DNA from: Mycobacterium sp. 236(2023)
Lineage (GTDB): Bacteria > Actinomycetota > Actinomycetes > Mycobacteriales > Mycobacteriaceae
Direction of reading: 5' to 3'
Length of the DNA: 64,000 nucleotides
Assembly: GCF_029623955.1 (NCBI RefSeq)
Contig: NZ_JARSBP010000005.1
Coordinates: forward strand, 186,001-250,000
Shown here: in pieces, positions 1 through 8,625 of the stretch
Numbering within the stretch: the stretch's first letter is position 1
Layout: each line of letters starts with the position of its first letter
Made by a program: the position numbers and the translations under genes
Notes under the pieces: model-generated
What the model was told of the DNA's origin: nothing
What the model saw: only the letters and a program-made list of their open reading frames with translations
Databases searched by the model: none

Positions 1-2
1 TC

Positions 3-398
3 GACAGCGCCGAACGAGCCATGCTGCGGGACGGGCCTTTTGGTGAACGACTGCTTGACGCGCTGGACGACGCGGTGGGAGCCGTTGAAAAATCCCGTTG
101 GCTGCGCGTGCTGTTCTCCCCCGAAAGCCTGACGATGACGGTTTCCGTCGCGGCCTCCGGTGCGTTCCGCGACCGGATCCGCGACGTCTTGCGACCACAT
201 GTCGAGGCGGCAAAGGCCGGAGGCGAGTTGCGCCGGCGACTCGACCCCGACGCCGTCGCCGACTGGCTGGTGCGGGTGGCGCAGATGCTGCTGATGGAAC
301 ACCTCACCACGCGGCCGGAAGAGACCAGGCCCGACCGCCGGGCGTTGCTTCGCGACTTCGTCATCCCCGGCATTCTCAATCCGAACCAAGGACACTGA
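3..398 (+). CDS. TetR-family regulator, C-terminal part (5' end outside window)
   Basis: The open frame runs in from the left edge, so the N-terminal DNA-binding helix-turn-helix lies outside the window. The visible 130 or so residues are helical and resemble a TetR ligand-binding/dimerisation domain: a leucine-rich stretch, then a run with paired arginines around ADWLVRVAQMLLME, and a short C-terminal tail ending in a TGA at 396-398. TetR proteins are usually dimeric repressors responding to small ligands. The gene converges on the DsbA-like gene with 17 bases between the two stops, so they are not co-transcribed. The assignment rests only on the C-terminal fold pattern, and the ligand is unknown. 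Confidence 0.6.
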   Translation, partial: DSAERAMLRDGPFGERLLDALDDAVGAVEKSRWLRVLFSPESLTMTVSVAASGAFRDRIRDVLRPHVEAAKAGGELRRRLDPDAVADWLVRVAQMLLMEHLTTRPEETRPDRRALLRDFVIPGILNPNQGH

Positions 399-415
399 GC
401 GCCGGGCGACTGACG

Positions 416-979
416 TCAACCCGCCAAGAGCTCGACGGCCGCCACGATCAGATCCGGCCGGGCCGGAATCGCTTTGCCCTGAACAAAGACACTGGGTGTG
501 CCACCGATACCGCGGGCGATCGCACGCTCCGTCACGAAGCTGGGCCACGGGAGGTACCTACCCTCCACAACCGTCAGGGCGAACGCGGCATCCGTGATGC
601 CGACGGTCTGTCCGAGAGCGATCAGCTGCTCGTCTGCCAGGCCCGGACCGCCCTCGGGCGGCTGGTGCTCGAACAAGGCCTGGACGTACGCGTGGAAGCG
701 TCTCGCGTCCGACGCTGCTGCGGCCGCCGCGGCCGCACGGGTCGAATAGCGCGTCGTCGATGCGGCGTCAAGGAAGTTCATCGGGTGCCGGACCAACCGG
801 ATCATCTGCCGCTCCAGCAGCCGGTCGACGGCATCGGCGGAGGCGAGCTCGAACTGCTTGCAAAAGGGACACTGAAAGTCGATATAAAGGTCTACGTCGA
901 TGAGACCGGAACCGACGGCGATGCCGGTCCTGTCTTCGGTGGCACCGCGCGGGACTGGCACTTCGAGGGTCTGGTTCAT
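416..979 (-). CDS. DsbA-like thiol-disulfide oxidoreductase
   Basis: A 187-residue thioredoxin-fold protein of the DsbA/FrnE type. The redox motif CPFC is at about residues 37-40 after a beta strand (DLYIDFQ), and the cis-proline loop GGTPS is near residues 159-163, as expected for this superfamily. No signal peptide or membrane anchor is visible, so it is predicted to be cytoplasmic, unlike most secreted mycobacterial DsbA proteins. An alanine run sits in the inserted helical domain. Such proteins catalyse thiol-disulfide exchange or act as disulfide isomerases; the substrate is unknown. It is transcribed away from the SigH-type sigma factor that starts at 1269, a suggestive neighbourhood because SigH-type factors often control thiol-redox genes. 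Confidence 0.85.
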   Translation of the reverse strand: MNQTLEVPVPRGATEDRTGIAVGSGLIDVDLYIDFQCPFCKQFELASADAVDRLLERQMIRLVRHPMNFLDAASTTRYSTRAAAAAAAASDARRFHAYVQALFEHQPPEGGPGLADEQLIALGQTVGITDAAFALTVVEGRYLPWPSFVTERAIARGIGGTPSVFVQGKAIPARPDLIVAAVELLAG

Positions 980-1268
980 GTCGCCATGCTGCCCTCCGCC
1001 GGCCGGCAGGGCGTCGGCCCAGCAGCGCGAATGGTCCGTCCCAAGTTGGGCATCTCGGAACAGCCACAGGCTTTCCCCATCGCGCGCGGCGGATGCTCGG
1101 GCACGTGGGAGTTACCCGGACGTCGAGTTCGTGGTCCTTGACCCCAGCGGGCCACTTCGCAAACGTCCTTTGGGCCTACCGGGACGTCGCAGTATCTGGG
1201 TCAGACCGGCAATCTCATTCCCTGAGCGCGCGCGTCGCGACCGCCACTACGAGCAGGGGAATACCGCG
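980..1268. other. Intergenic region between DsbA-like gene and sigma factor
   Basis: This 289-base stretch separates two divergent genes and should hold both promoters. Long overlapping open frames cross it on both strands, but their translations are arginine- and proline-rich with no recognisable domain, so they are treated as composition artefacts. No clear hairpin or repeat was found. Confidence 0.5.
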
Positions 1269-2051
1269 ATGGATAACGCAAGAGCCTGTACGGCGCCTCT
1301 TCTGCCTCTTCGCACCACAGGACGCGTCGAGGAACGCGGATCGGCACCGGTGTCACCGAAACGGGCAGGTCGCCGCGGCTCATGTCAATCGTTCGGCGGT
1401 GCGGGAACTGGGTCACCCGAGACCGATACCGAGTTGTCGGCCCGGTTCGAGCGTGACGCGATACCGCTGCTCGATACCCTCTACGCCGGCGCGCTGAGTA
1501 TGACCCGTAACCGCATGGACGCCGAAGATCTGCTCCAGGAAACGATGCTCAAGGGCTACAGGGCATTTCACTCCTTCCAAAGAGGAACCAACCTCAAGGC
1601 GTGGCTGTTTCGGATCATGACCAACACCTGGATCAGTTTCTACCGCAGGGCGAAGCGGCAAGCGCCGGAGTGTCTCTGCGACCGACTGACCGATTCGCAG
1701 ATCGCTGGCGTTTACCGGCACACATCGTCAGAGTGGCGTTCGGCAGAGGCCGAAGTGCTGGCGACAATGCCCGACGACCAGGTCATGAACGCACTGATGG
1801 CGCTGCCGGAGAGCTTCCGGATGGTTGTCTACTACGCCTGCGTGGAAGGTTTCCGCTACAAGGAGATCGCCGAGATCATGCAAACACCTCTCGGCACCGT
1901 GATGTCTCGGCTCAGTCGCGCACGCGCTCAACTTCGAACGCTACTCGCCGGTGTGGCACTTGAGCACGGACCCGCACCTGTCGACAGCACGTCACCTGCG
2001 AGGAGCCCCTCGCAGATGAAACGAACGCAGGTATCGTCAGTGCTGGGGTGA
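1269..2051 (+). CDS. ECF sigma factor, SigH/SigR type
   Basis: About 260 residues. From residue 55 it closely follows the mycobacterial SigH/SigE-type pattern: region 2 with MTRNRMDAEDLLQETMLKGY and NLKAWLFRIMTNT, and region 4 with ALPESFRMVVYYACVEGF and YKEIAEIMQTPLGTVMSRL. The N-terminal 50 residues are an extension beyond usual SigH length. The open frame extends upstream, but ATG 1269 is the first start giving a plausible N terminus. SigH-type factors direct transcription of oxidative and heat stress genes and are normally held by a ZAS anti-sigma (RshA) encoded just downstream. No HxxxCxxC anti-sigma gene follows here; the next gene is a small exported protein four bases on. It is therefore probably a SigH paralogue rather than the core sigH. 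Confidence 0.88.
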   Translation: MDNARACTAPLLPLRTTGRVEERGSAPVSPKRAGRRGSCQSFGGAGTGSPETDTELSARFERDAIPLLDTLYAGALSMTRNRMDAEDLLQETMLKGYRAFHSFQRGTNLKAWLFRIMTNTWISFYRRAKRQAPECLCDRLTDSQIAGVYRHTSSEWRSAEAEVLATMPDDQVMNALMALPESFRMVVYYACVEGFRYKEIAEIMQTPLGTVMSRLSRARAQLRTLLAGVALEHGPAPVDSTSPARSPSQMKRTQVSSVLG

Positions 2052-2055
2052 GGAT

Positions 2056-2307
2056 GTGAATCTGCGGAACTTTCGCGCCCGGACCGTCATCGCCATCGCA
2101 GCGCCCGTTGCCGCGGGCGCTCTGTCGACGGCTGCACGCGTCGACACCTCCTCGGCAGCCGTGGCACTGAGCCAGCCGATCAGCTACGCGATGAGTTACA
2201 CGTTAACCTTTGATTTCGCCAACGCCGGAAGCATTTCGGTTGACGTGCCGGTCGTCTCGCCTGACGCAGACAAGTCCCCGACGACACTGCCGGTACGGCC
2301 AGAGTGA
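2056..2307 (+). CDS. Small exported protein, unknown function
   Basis: An 83-residue frame starting at GTG 2056, four bases after the sigma factor stop and in a position to be translated with it. The N terminus is basic (NLRNFRARTV) and is followed by an alanine-rich hydrophobic segment, consistent with a Sec signal peptide. The mature part is short, polar and serine/threonine-rich and has no cysteines, so it cannot be a ZAS anti-sigma factor. No family was recognised. Tight coupling to the sigma gene suggests shared regulation only. The frame could be spurious, but the signal-peptide pattern favours a real gene. Confidence 0.5.
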   Translation: MNLRNFRARTVIAIAAPVAAGALSTAARVDTSSAAVALSQPISYAMSYTLTFDFANAGSISVDVPVVSPDADKSPTTLPVRPE

Positions 2308-2428
2308 TTGCAGGATTGGACTTGATCGTGAATTACGTTGACAGCGAGACGATCACGTCAGCACGAACACCGTGGCGCGCATCGCTGGTCCGGCACCAGG
2401 ATGACAGATCAGAGCAGGTTTTTCCTGA

Positions 2429-3529
2429 ATGAGCAGAGCCCGAGAAGAACCCAGCGATAGGAACGTTGAGGCGAGCACCGACGCCCGAGGCGAACCCCTC
2501 CACCTCGTCCGCACCCGTACCGTGTTGCTCATCGCAGATCCCGGGGCACCGGCGAGACTGGCCGAGCGCACCGCCGATTGGCTGCCGGCCGAAATCACCG
2601 ACCGCCGGAATTCACTTGTGCGGTGGGAGACTTCCGTTCTGACCGAACCCCACCTGCGTGATGAACAAGTGTCTTTCGCCGAGGTCATCGAATCCGTTGC
2701 GCCCTTGAAAAGAAACGCTGACGTCGTCATCTACATGACCGATTTGCCCCGTCGAGACGGCACCTTGCCACTTGTGGCCGAAATCAGCACGGAGAATCAC
2801 TTTGGACTCATCTCCGTCGCCGGGGTCGGCGCAGCATTTGTCACCAAGCGCGTGCGGGCGCTGCTCTTACTGGCCGTTGCTCTCGTAATCAACCAGCCCG
2901 AACTCCTGCCACTAAGTGTGGCACGACTTCCCTCAACCGAGACGTGCACAGGAGTCCGCTACTTCGCCCCAAGAGGCCTTCGGCGATTTCGGCTGCTGGC
3001 AGGTATGGTGCGCGCAAATCGGCCTTGGCGGTTGGTCGTTGGACTCTCCAAGGTACTCGTGGTGGCGCTGGGCTCCGGTGCGCTGGCGCTCGCGACCGAC
3101 ACCATCTGGCAATTCGCCGATTCGATGGGACCCTGGCGAATGAGCGCCGCCACGCTCCTGTCGATCGGCGCGATGGTCGCCTGGTTGATCCTTGATCACG
3201 AACTCTGGGAGCGCCCAAAGTCACCCGCTGAGCGCGCCCGATCGAGCCTCTACAACATCGCGACGCTGATCACGGTGATCATCGGCGTCGCCCTGCTTCA
3301 TGTTGCGTTGTTCTTGTCGATGTTGTTCACCGCCGGCATTCTCCTTACCCCCAATGTATTTGCCCAATCAATCGGTCATCCGATATCGGCTGCGGACTAC
3401 CTCTCGCTCGCGTGGCTGATTGCCTCCATCGCAACCGTCGGCGGGGCGTTGGGATCAGGACTCGAAGACGACGGCGGTGTCAGAGCAGCTGCTTACGGCA
3501 ACCGGCAGCGCCAGCGTTTCGCCGAGTAG
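2429..3529 (+). CDS. Membrane protein with N-terminal soluble domain
   Basis: A 366-residue protein in two parts. Residues 1-150 form a soluble alpha/beta region beginning with a strand-like RTVLLIADPG and containing ADVVIYMTDLPRR. The C-terminal half has four to five hydrophobic spans: one around LLLLAVALVINQP, one near VVALGSGALALA, one near LLSIGAMVAWLI, then two more before a charged tail. I do not recognise a named family; similar actinobacterial proteins are annotated only as membrane proteins. The gene stands alone between the sigma/exported pair and a convergent AraC regulator. The start at ATG 2429 is the first in the frame and is assumed. Confidence 0.75.
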   Translation: MSRAREEPSDRNVEASTDARGEPLHLVRTRTVLLIADPGAPARLAERTADWLPAEITDRRNSLVRWETSVLTEPHLRDEQVSFAEVIESVAPLKRNADVVIYMTDLPRRDGTLPLVAEISTENHFGLISVAGVGAAFVTKRVRALLLLAVALVINQPELLPLSVARLPSTETCTGVRYFAPRGLRRFRLLAGMVRANRPWRLVVGLSKVLVVALGSGALALATDTIWQFADSMGPWRMSAATLLSIGAMVAWLILDHELWERPKSPAERARSSLYNIATLITVIIGVALLHVALFLSMLFTAGILLTPNVFAQSIGHPISAADYLSLAWLIASIATVGGALGSGLEDDGGVRAAAYGNRQRQRFAE

Positions 3530-3615
3530 AAGCCGCCGGGAATCTCCCCGGACTCGTTGTGGGACACTATCTTTCCTCAGCACGCAGAACCCCCTTATGG
3601 GCTCAGCGACCGACG

Positions 3616-4617
3616 TCATCGCCTCGCGCAGCCGCTGCGAAGTGTGACCGACGGTGATTCCCCAAATTGTTGGTGGTACTGCTGAGAGAAGCGGCCGAAG
3701 TGTAGGAAGCCCCACCGGCTGGCCACCGAAGTTACCGTGACGGACCGCGGATCGGCATTCAAAAGCTCGGTGTGCGCGCGGTGGAGGCGCACGTGACGCA
3801 GGTATGTCATGGGCGGTACCTCCCCGGCGCGTGCAAAGCTCTTCTGCAGTGCCCTCGCGCTGAGCCCCACCTTCTCTGCCAGTTTTGCTGTGGTCCAAGA
3901 GACTTCGGGGAACGTCTGCATCAGCTCGATGGCCCGTCTGACCACTCCCACGGATGCAGGGCGCCCGCCCGCGTGGAGCGCCTTTGTGTAATTGTGCGGC
4001 TGCATCAGCAACAAACAGTTGATCATGAGTTGCTGCAGATTGTCTCTTGTCAGTTGATGACTGAGCATTCCGTTTGGCCGGTGGGCCTCGCGCGTCAAAA
4101 TGTTCACCAACCCAAACCAACTGGCCGACGACGGACCCCTCAGATCCAGGCGGCGCTCGAACTGCACAGGGGCGAACACCGGCTGGTCGAGCATCATCTC
4201 CAATTGCCGCCGTATCACTTGGTCAGAGACCATGAGGCAGATCTGCCCGCAACCGGGTGACCACGTGATGTCCACTGGCACACCGGGGTTGAATACCCCC
4301 GCAGACACCGAGGCGAGGGCGACATCTTGATAGCCGTCATCCCAGGCGTTTTTCGCCTGTCCGGACAGTGGGATGTCAACGTGATAGGAGTAAACGTCTG
4401 GGATGAGGACCCTCACCTCGCCACCAAAGTGAACATGACCCGCTGTCAGCACTCCAAGGTCCGTGGCGCTCATTTGCAGGTCCAGTGGAGAGCGATCGAC
4501 CGGGTCGATGTCCAATGGCACGTAGGCTCGGCACAGCAGGTCGCGGGCCTCGTCCACATCGTTGGTCTGCACCACCGGTGCGGCCCCGAAGCTCAAAGCA
4601 CCGAACGACTGGCGCAT
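3616..4617 (-). CDS. AraC-family transcriptional regulator
   Basis: A 333-residue protein. The C-terminal 100 residues hold the paired AraC helix-turn-helix: WTTAKLAEKVGLSARALQKSF followed by VTVTSVASRWGFLHFGRFSQ, with the family-typical QQFGESPS near the end. The N-terminal 200 residues match the AraC-binding-like cupin domain found in regulators of aromatic or amine metabolism (segment LGVLTAGHVHFGGEVRV). Such proteins usually activate a nearby catabolic gene on ligand binding. The nearest genes are a convergent membrane protein and, divergently, the PucR-type regulator, so its target is unclear. The ligand cannot be predicted. Confidence 0.9.
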   Translation of the reverse strand: MRQSFGALSFGAAPVVQTNDVDEARDLLCRAYVPLDIDPVDRSPLDLQMSATDLGVLTAGHVHFGGEVRVLIPDVYSYHVDIPLSGQAKNAWDDGYQDVALASVSAGVFNPGVPVDITWSPGCGQICLMVSDQVIRRQLEMMLDQPVFAPVQFERRLDLRGPSSASWFGLVNILTREAHRPNGMLSHQLTRDNLQQLMINCLLLMQPHNYTKALHAGGRPASVGVVRRAIELMQTFPEVSWTTAKLAEKVGLSARALQKSFARAGEVPPMTYLRHVRLHRAHTELLNADPRSVTVTSVASRWGFLHFGRFSQQYHQQFGESPSVTLRSGCARR

Positions 4618-4741
4618 GCCGTGCTTGATTTCACGATGCTCACCCCTTCAGTTTAGAGAGTCCGAAGCGGTAAAGGCTGACGAATATCTTGTCTCGAAAG
4701 AGAACATCAGGCCCGCCAGCGTCGAAGTGGAGTAAGCTGGC

Positions 4742-6541
4742 TTGACCACGTGCGGCGCACACTTTTCGGACCGGAACCGGGTTCGGATCGCCAACGGTGC
4801 ATACCACCGCGTGGACCGAAGGGCGGCAAGCCACTTCGTTATGAAGCATGTATCAGTTAGTCCACAGAGCTGGCACGCCCAACAGGTTTCGCCAGAAAGT
4901 CTGGCCGCCCTCTCACGCGTCGACTTCAGCAGTTCCGACGCGGGCGAGATCTTCCAACTGGTTACGACCGCCGTCGGCAATCTCGCTTTCTGTCAGGTCG
5001 AAGCCAGCTACCGGTCTGTGGGCGAACGGTTCGTCGGCTTTCCACCGTCCCAGCTCGAACATCCCGAATTCGAACGGCACCTGCGTGATTCCGGCGGCGT
5101 CGGGCCTGTGGCCGTAAAGGGCGGCCGGTGGGGGTGGGCGCTTCCGCTGAATCACCGGCACCACGTTCTGGGTTGCCTGGTGCTCAGCGCGGTCACGGCA
5201 CCGCCGGACAATCAGATCCTGTTGCTCACCATCCTCGCCCAACAGGCCGGCGCCGCTCTGGCATACGCAGCAACGCTGGACGACAACGTCGGAGACACCA
5301 GGCGCCTGATCATGGCGAACACCGGACTGAAGGAGACGAATCGCGAGCTCACCAGCTCGGTGGAGCGGTTGCAACGGCAAACCAACATGCACGAAGTACT
5401 GAGCGCCGCTGCTGGGGCTGAATCGGGCGAGCAGGGGATCACAACTGCGCTGTATGAACTGACGGCACTGCCGGTGGGTCTTGAGGACAAGTTTGGCAAC
5501 CTGCGCTTCTGGGCTGGGCCTGGCGAGCCACGGCCTTACCCCAAACAAACTAAGGACGATCGCAACCATCTGCTCCACGAGCTGGCGGCACACAACGGTC
5601 AGGCACGCATCGGAAGCCGAGTGCTCGCGCTCATCCAGCTCCGGACCGAGGTCCTTGGGGTCCTGGCGTTGCGGGATCCAGACAATGCCGCGACTGAGGA
5701 CACCCTGGTCGCGCTGCGTCACGGCGCCAGGGTGCTCGCGCCGGAGCTTGCCCATAGGCGCAATCTCGCCGAGCTGGAGCTGAACCTGCGGCGCGACCTG
5801 GTCGACGATCTGCTGGCGGGCACCGATCGGGACGGGGCCTACGCGCGTGCCGACGCACTAAGCCATGACCTGCGGCGCCCGCACTTTGCGGTGGTGGTGC
5901 AATCCGCTGCTGGCGCCGACAGCGCGCTGGCAATCGCGACGAGTCGCGCTGTCAGCGCGTTGCATCTGCACCATCTGCAGGGACGCCACGGCGACCTGCT
6001 TGTGATGCTCACCGATGGCCGTCCAGATCCGCGCACGTTGTACCACCTGATCAGCGAAGCTCTCGGCAGGGCGGACATCGTCATCGGCATCGGCACCCGT
6101 TGCGAAGTGCCAGACGACCTGCCGCGCTCCTTCATGGAGGCGCGTCGCGCCCTCAACATCCGGTTGCGCTCGACCAACCCTGAAGGAGCCGCGGCATTCG
6201 ACGAATTGGGCTTCTATCGTTTGATCGCCGCCGCCCACGACGTCGGCGCGGTTGAGGCCTTCGTGCGCGAATGGCTGGGTGCGCTCCTGGACTACGACGA
6301 AGACAGGAACTCCGAACTGGTCCTGACACTCAGCGATTACCTCGAATGTGGGGGTAACTATGACGAATCCGCAGCCGCGCTGCACATTCATCGCAGCACG
6401 CTCCGCTACCGGCTGGCGCGCATCGCTGAGCTCACCGGCCGCGACCTTCGCAAGGTCGACACCCGGTTCAACCTCCATGCCGCAACCCGGGCTTGGCGAT
6501 TCCTCGGCGAGTTCGACGATCAGCACGGCGTTCTAGGTTGA
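4742..6541 (+). CDS. PucR/CdaR-type transcriptional regulator with GAF-like sensor
   Basis: About 599 residues from TTG 4742, which has a GGAG nine bases upstream; an alternative ATG at 4841 would give 566 residues. The C terminus carries the PucR-type helix-turn-helix, NYDESAAALHIHRSTLRYRL, ending in the typical FNLHAATRAWRFL. The middle has the GGDEF-like PucR_2 segment (residues about 350-500), and the N-terminal part resembles GAF domains. Family members activate catabolic operons such as purine or amino-acid breakdown. The stop overlaps the convergent hsp20 stop by nine bases. No obvious target operon lies beside it; the divergent AraC gene is the other candidate neighbour. Confidence 0.85.
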   Translation: MTTCGAHFSDRNRVRIANGAYHRVDRRAASHFVMKHVSVSPQSWHAQQVSPESLAALSRVDFSSSDAGEIFQLVTTAVGNLAFCQVEASYRSVGERFVGFPPSQLEHPEFERHLRDSGGVGPVAVKGGRWGWALPLNHRHHVLGCLVLSAVTAPPDNQILLLTILAQQAGAALAYAATLDDNVGDTRRLIMANTGLKETNRELTSSVERLQRQTNMHEVLSAAAGAESGEQGITTALYELTALPVGLEDKFGNLRFWAGPGEPRPYPKQTKDDRNHLLHELAAHNGQARIGSRVLALIQLRTEVLGVLALRDPDNAATEDTLVALRHGARVLAPELAHRRNLAELELNLRRDLVDDLLAGTDRDGAYARADALSHDLRRPHFAVVVQSAAGADSALAIATSRAVSALHLHHLQGRHGDLLVMLTDGRPDPRTLYHLISEALGRADIVIGIGTRCEVPDDLPRSFMEARRALNIRLRSTNPEGAAAFDELGFYRLIAAAHDVGAVEAFVREWLGALLDYDEDRNSELVLTLSDYLECGGNYDESAAALHIHRSTLRYRLARIAELTGRDLRKVDTRFNLHAATRAWRFLGEFDDQHGVLG

Positions 6542-7000
6542 GGCGTCGAGCGACTCACTCACCGGGATCTTGCGTGCCTTGGAGCTTTCCGCCTTCGGCA
6601 CGTAAACCCTGAGCACACCGTGCGCCAACGACGCCTCGACCTCGTCGTCCCGAAGGGGGCCCGGCAACGTGGCGCGGAACTCGAACTCACCGACCTTCCG
6701 TGTGCGCCGGCGGAACAAGCCCTCGCGTTTGCGCTCTTTCACCTCGCCGGTTACCACCAACTCGTTGCCGTTCAGCGAGACATCGACGTCCTTGTGCCAT
6801 ACTCCCGGAACCTCGACCTCTACCAGGTAAGCGCTTTCGGTCTCGAGGATGTCAGCCTCGGGTACCCAAACACCGTCACCCTTGAGTCCACCGAGCACCG
6901 ATTGCGCCAGCCGGTCCATCTCGGTGTAGAGGTTCTCGAATTCTTGCAGCGGCCGCCACCGATCTGTCTGGCCTGTGGAACGTTGCAGTGACTGAGTCAT
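6533..7000 (-). CDS. Hsp20/alpha-crystallin small heat shock protein
   Basis: A 155-residue protein with the alpha-crystallin domain from about residue 45 to 140. It shows PEADILETESAYLVEVEVPG, the strand pair DVDVSLNGNELVVTGE, and the conserved FEFRATLPGPLRDDEVEASL followed by HGVLRVYVPK. The short C-terminal tail contains an IPV motif (KIPVSES), the oligomerisation anchor of the family. It is an ATP-independent holdase chaperone that prevents aggregation under stress. It lies 100 bases downstream of the DUF1931 gene on the same strand, so the two are probably co-transcribed. Confidence 0.93.
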   Translation of the reverse strand: MTQSLQRSTGQTDRWRPLQEFENLYTEMDRLAQSVLGGLKGDGVWVPEADILETESAYLVEVEVPGVWHKDVDVSLNGNELVVTGEVKERKREGLFRRRTRKVGEFEFRATLPGPLRDDEVEASLAHGVLRVYVPKAESSKARKIPVSESLDAST

Positions 7001-7100
7001 GTTGTTCTCCCTCTTCGTTCATCAGCGGAGTCGTCAAGAATGCCTCGACGGTGCCGCCTGATGCTGTGCACTGTCGGGACGATTTCGGGGGCGCTGTACA

Positions 7101-7553
7101 TCAGAAGACGAGTCGGAAAATCGTGAACACTCGATCCCAGTGCTCAGTGGAAGGGTTCGACACCGTCGGATCCACCACCCGAAATGAGCGCGCCAGCGCG
7201 ACACTCAACCCGCCGAACAATTCTGGCAGCAGTTGGTCGGTGTCCTCAGCGAATGTGACGTCCGCCGGTGGTTGACGCACCACTCGGCGCAGCAGCTCGC
7301 GGATCTCCTGGGCTTCCTCCAGCTTGTCGAATTCGCGCATACGCTCCTGGATGCCCTTGGTGATCGGAAGGTCCTGCGCCACAACCACATCGCGTCCGTT
7401 CCACTTTGCGGAGTTGCGCCCGGCAATAGCAATGTCATCGATCTTCTCATCGATGAATTCCTGGAAGCGACGGACGTCATTCTTGTCGATCTTGATGCCG
7501 GCGGCCGAGCGAAAGAACCGTTCGAACACCGGAATACCCGACGGATGCGTCAC
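7101..7553 (-). CDS. DUF1931 histone-fold family protein
   Basis: The real gene is the last 150 codons of a longer open frame. GTG 7553 is preceded by GGAGG six bases upstream, and the protein begins with the family-typical VTHPSGIPVFERFFRSAAG. Other family signatures are DLPITKGIQERMREF, FGGLSVALARSF and NPSTEHWDRVF. DUF1931 proteins (structures known from Aquifex and Thermus) contain two histone-fold halves in one chain and have been discussed as bacterial histone relatives; DNA binding in mycobacteria is not established. The gene precedes hsp20 by 100 bases, suggesting a stress operon. It is divergent from the GAF-ANTAR gene. Confidence 0.85.
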   Translation of the reverse strand: MTHPSGIPVFERFFRSAAGIKIDKNDVRRFQEFIDEKIDDIAIAGRNSAKWNGRDVVVAQDLPITKGIQERMREFDKLEEAQEIRELLRRVVRQPPADVTFAEDTDQLLPELFGGLSVALARSFRVVDPTVSNPSTEHWDRVFTIFRLVF

Positions 7554-7878
7554 CAGATTCCTCCGCTCCAAAGATTCAGATCGGCCGGTCAGGCCTTGCT
7601 CAACTCTGGCACTGTCGTCGACGACACCGAATCGGACCGGCAGGTGCAATCTCGCCGGGTTGGTTCGGCCTGGCAGGTCGAGATTTCGCGTGAATCCACC
7701 TGTGCCCGAACCAGACTGTGGCCTTGTTGTACCGACTGGATACGTGTCCACCGCGTCGAAGTAGTTTGTGCCGCTAGGACAAATACGGATTCCGCATTTC
7801 GCCTCTGGAGGCGCTTCCGGCAACGGCTTCAGATTGTCAGGCTCTTGGTCGTTGGTCAGCGCAGCGCGAGGAGTCGAC
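7554..7878. other. Divergent promoter region between DUF1931 and GAF-ANTAR genes
   Basis: This 325-base gap should contain the promoters of both divergent genes. Open frames continue across it on both strands, but the codons look random and each flanking gene has a good internal ribosome site close to its proposed start. I found no strong inverted repeat or unambiguous sigma motif in it. Confidence 0.55.
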
Positions 7879-8592
7879 ATGCAGCAATCGATCGAGATCA
7901 CGGCTGAGCAGTCGCACGGCGAAGCCGGCGTGCGTACCGCCATCGCACAACTGATCCAGACGGTTCGCACCGAAGTCAGTCCGAGCTCCACATGGGAGAT
8001 GACGACTACTGCAGCCATGAAGCTTTCGGCAGTGCAGTACGCCAGCATCGTGCGTGTCGGGCAAGGTGATTGCATCCGTAGTATCGCCTCGACCCACATC
8101 CGACCACGGGTACTGGATGAGTTGCAGCAACGGTTCCGAGAGGGGCCGAGTTTGGATGCCGCGTGGGAGACCCAGACCCGCCGAGTCGACGACCTTGCTG
8201 ATGACGAGCGGTGGCCGGCCTTCAGTGACGAAGCCGTAGCCGCCGCACCGATCCGCTCAGTGCTGTGCGTCCCGCTGGTCACCCGTCACCGGGGCAGGGC
8301 GGCACTGAATCTGTATGCAGATCAGCCCTACGCGTTCGGTCGCGAGGACGAATTGATCGGTCTGATGTTCGCCAGGAACGCTGAGGTCCTCCTGGAGGTT
8401 GGCCGACGTACGAAACGCGCTCGCCACCAGACCAATCGCGAACTGATCGGACAGGCAAAGCACATCCTGATGAAGCGCTACGCCGTAGATCCCGTCACCG
8501 CGCTCTCGCTATTGGCCCAGCTGTCGAAGGACTGCCGGCAACCGGTTTCGGTGGTCGCCAGAGCACTGCTAGGTACCGAGTCCGAACACTGA
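7879..8592 (+). CDS. GAF-ANTAR protein, putative RNA-binding antiterminator
   Basis: About 237 residues from ATG 7879, which has a GAGGAG site six bases upstream; an upstream in-frame ATG at 7768 lacks one. Residues 20-165 form a GAF sensor domain (VQYASIVRVGQG, then SVLCVPLVTRHRGRAALNLYA). The C-terminal 60 residues form an ANTAR domain (NRELIGQAKHILMKRYAVDP, then ALSLLAQLSKDCRQPVSVVA). ANTAR domains bind paired hexaloop hairpins in nascent RNA and prevent termination. GAF-ANTAR proteins are common orphan regulators in actinobacteria. The gene is followed 33 bases later by the Rv1733c-like gene, which may be in the same transcript. Confidence 0.88.
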   Translation: MQQSIEITAEQSHGEAGVRTAIAQLIQTVRTEVSPSSTWEMTTTAAMKLSAVQYASIVRVGQGDCIRSIASTHIRPRVLDELQQRFREGPSLDAAWETQTRRVDDLADDERWPAFSDEAVAAAPIRSVLCVPLVTRHRGRAALNLYADQPYAFGREDELIGLMFARNAEVLLEVGRRTKRARHQTNRELIGQAKHILMKRYAVDPVTALSLLAQLSKDCRQPVSVVARALLGTESEH

Positions 8593-8625
8593 TTCATTCG
8601 ATTTCACGCCCCACGCGGAGACAAC

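Noticed and set aside
98..1141. Long plus-strand frame overlapping the TetR tail and DsbA-like gene
   Set aside because: Arginine/proline-rich translation without domains; antisense to the DsbA-like gene, which has a clear fold and motifs.
7554..8282. N-terminal extension of the DUF1931 frame
   Set aside because: Family similarity starts exactly at GTG 7553, which has a good ribosome site; the extension is antisense to the GAF-ANTAR gene.
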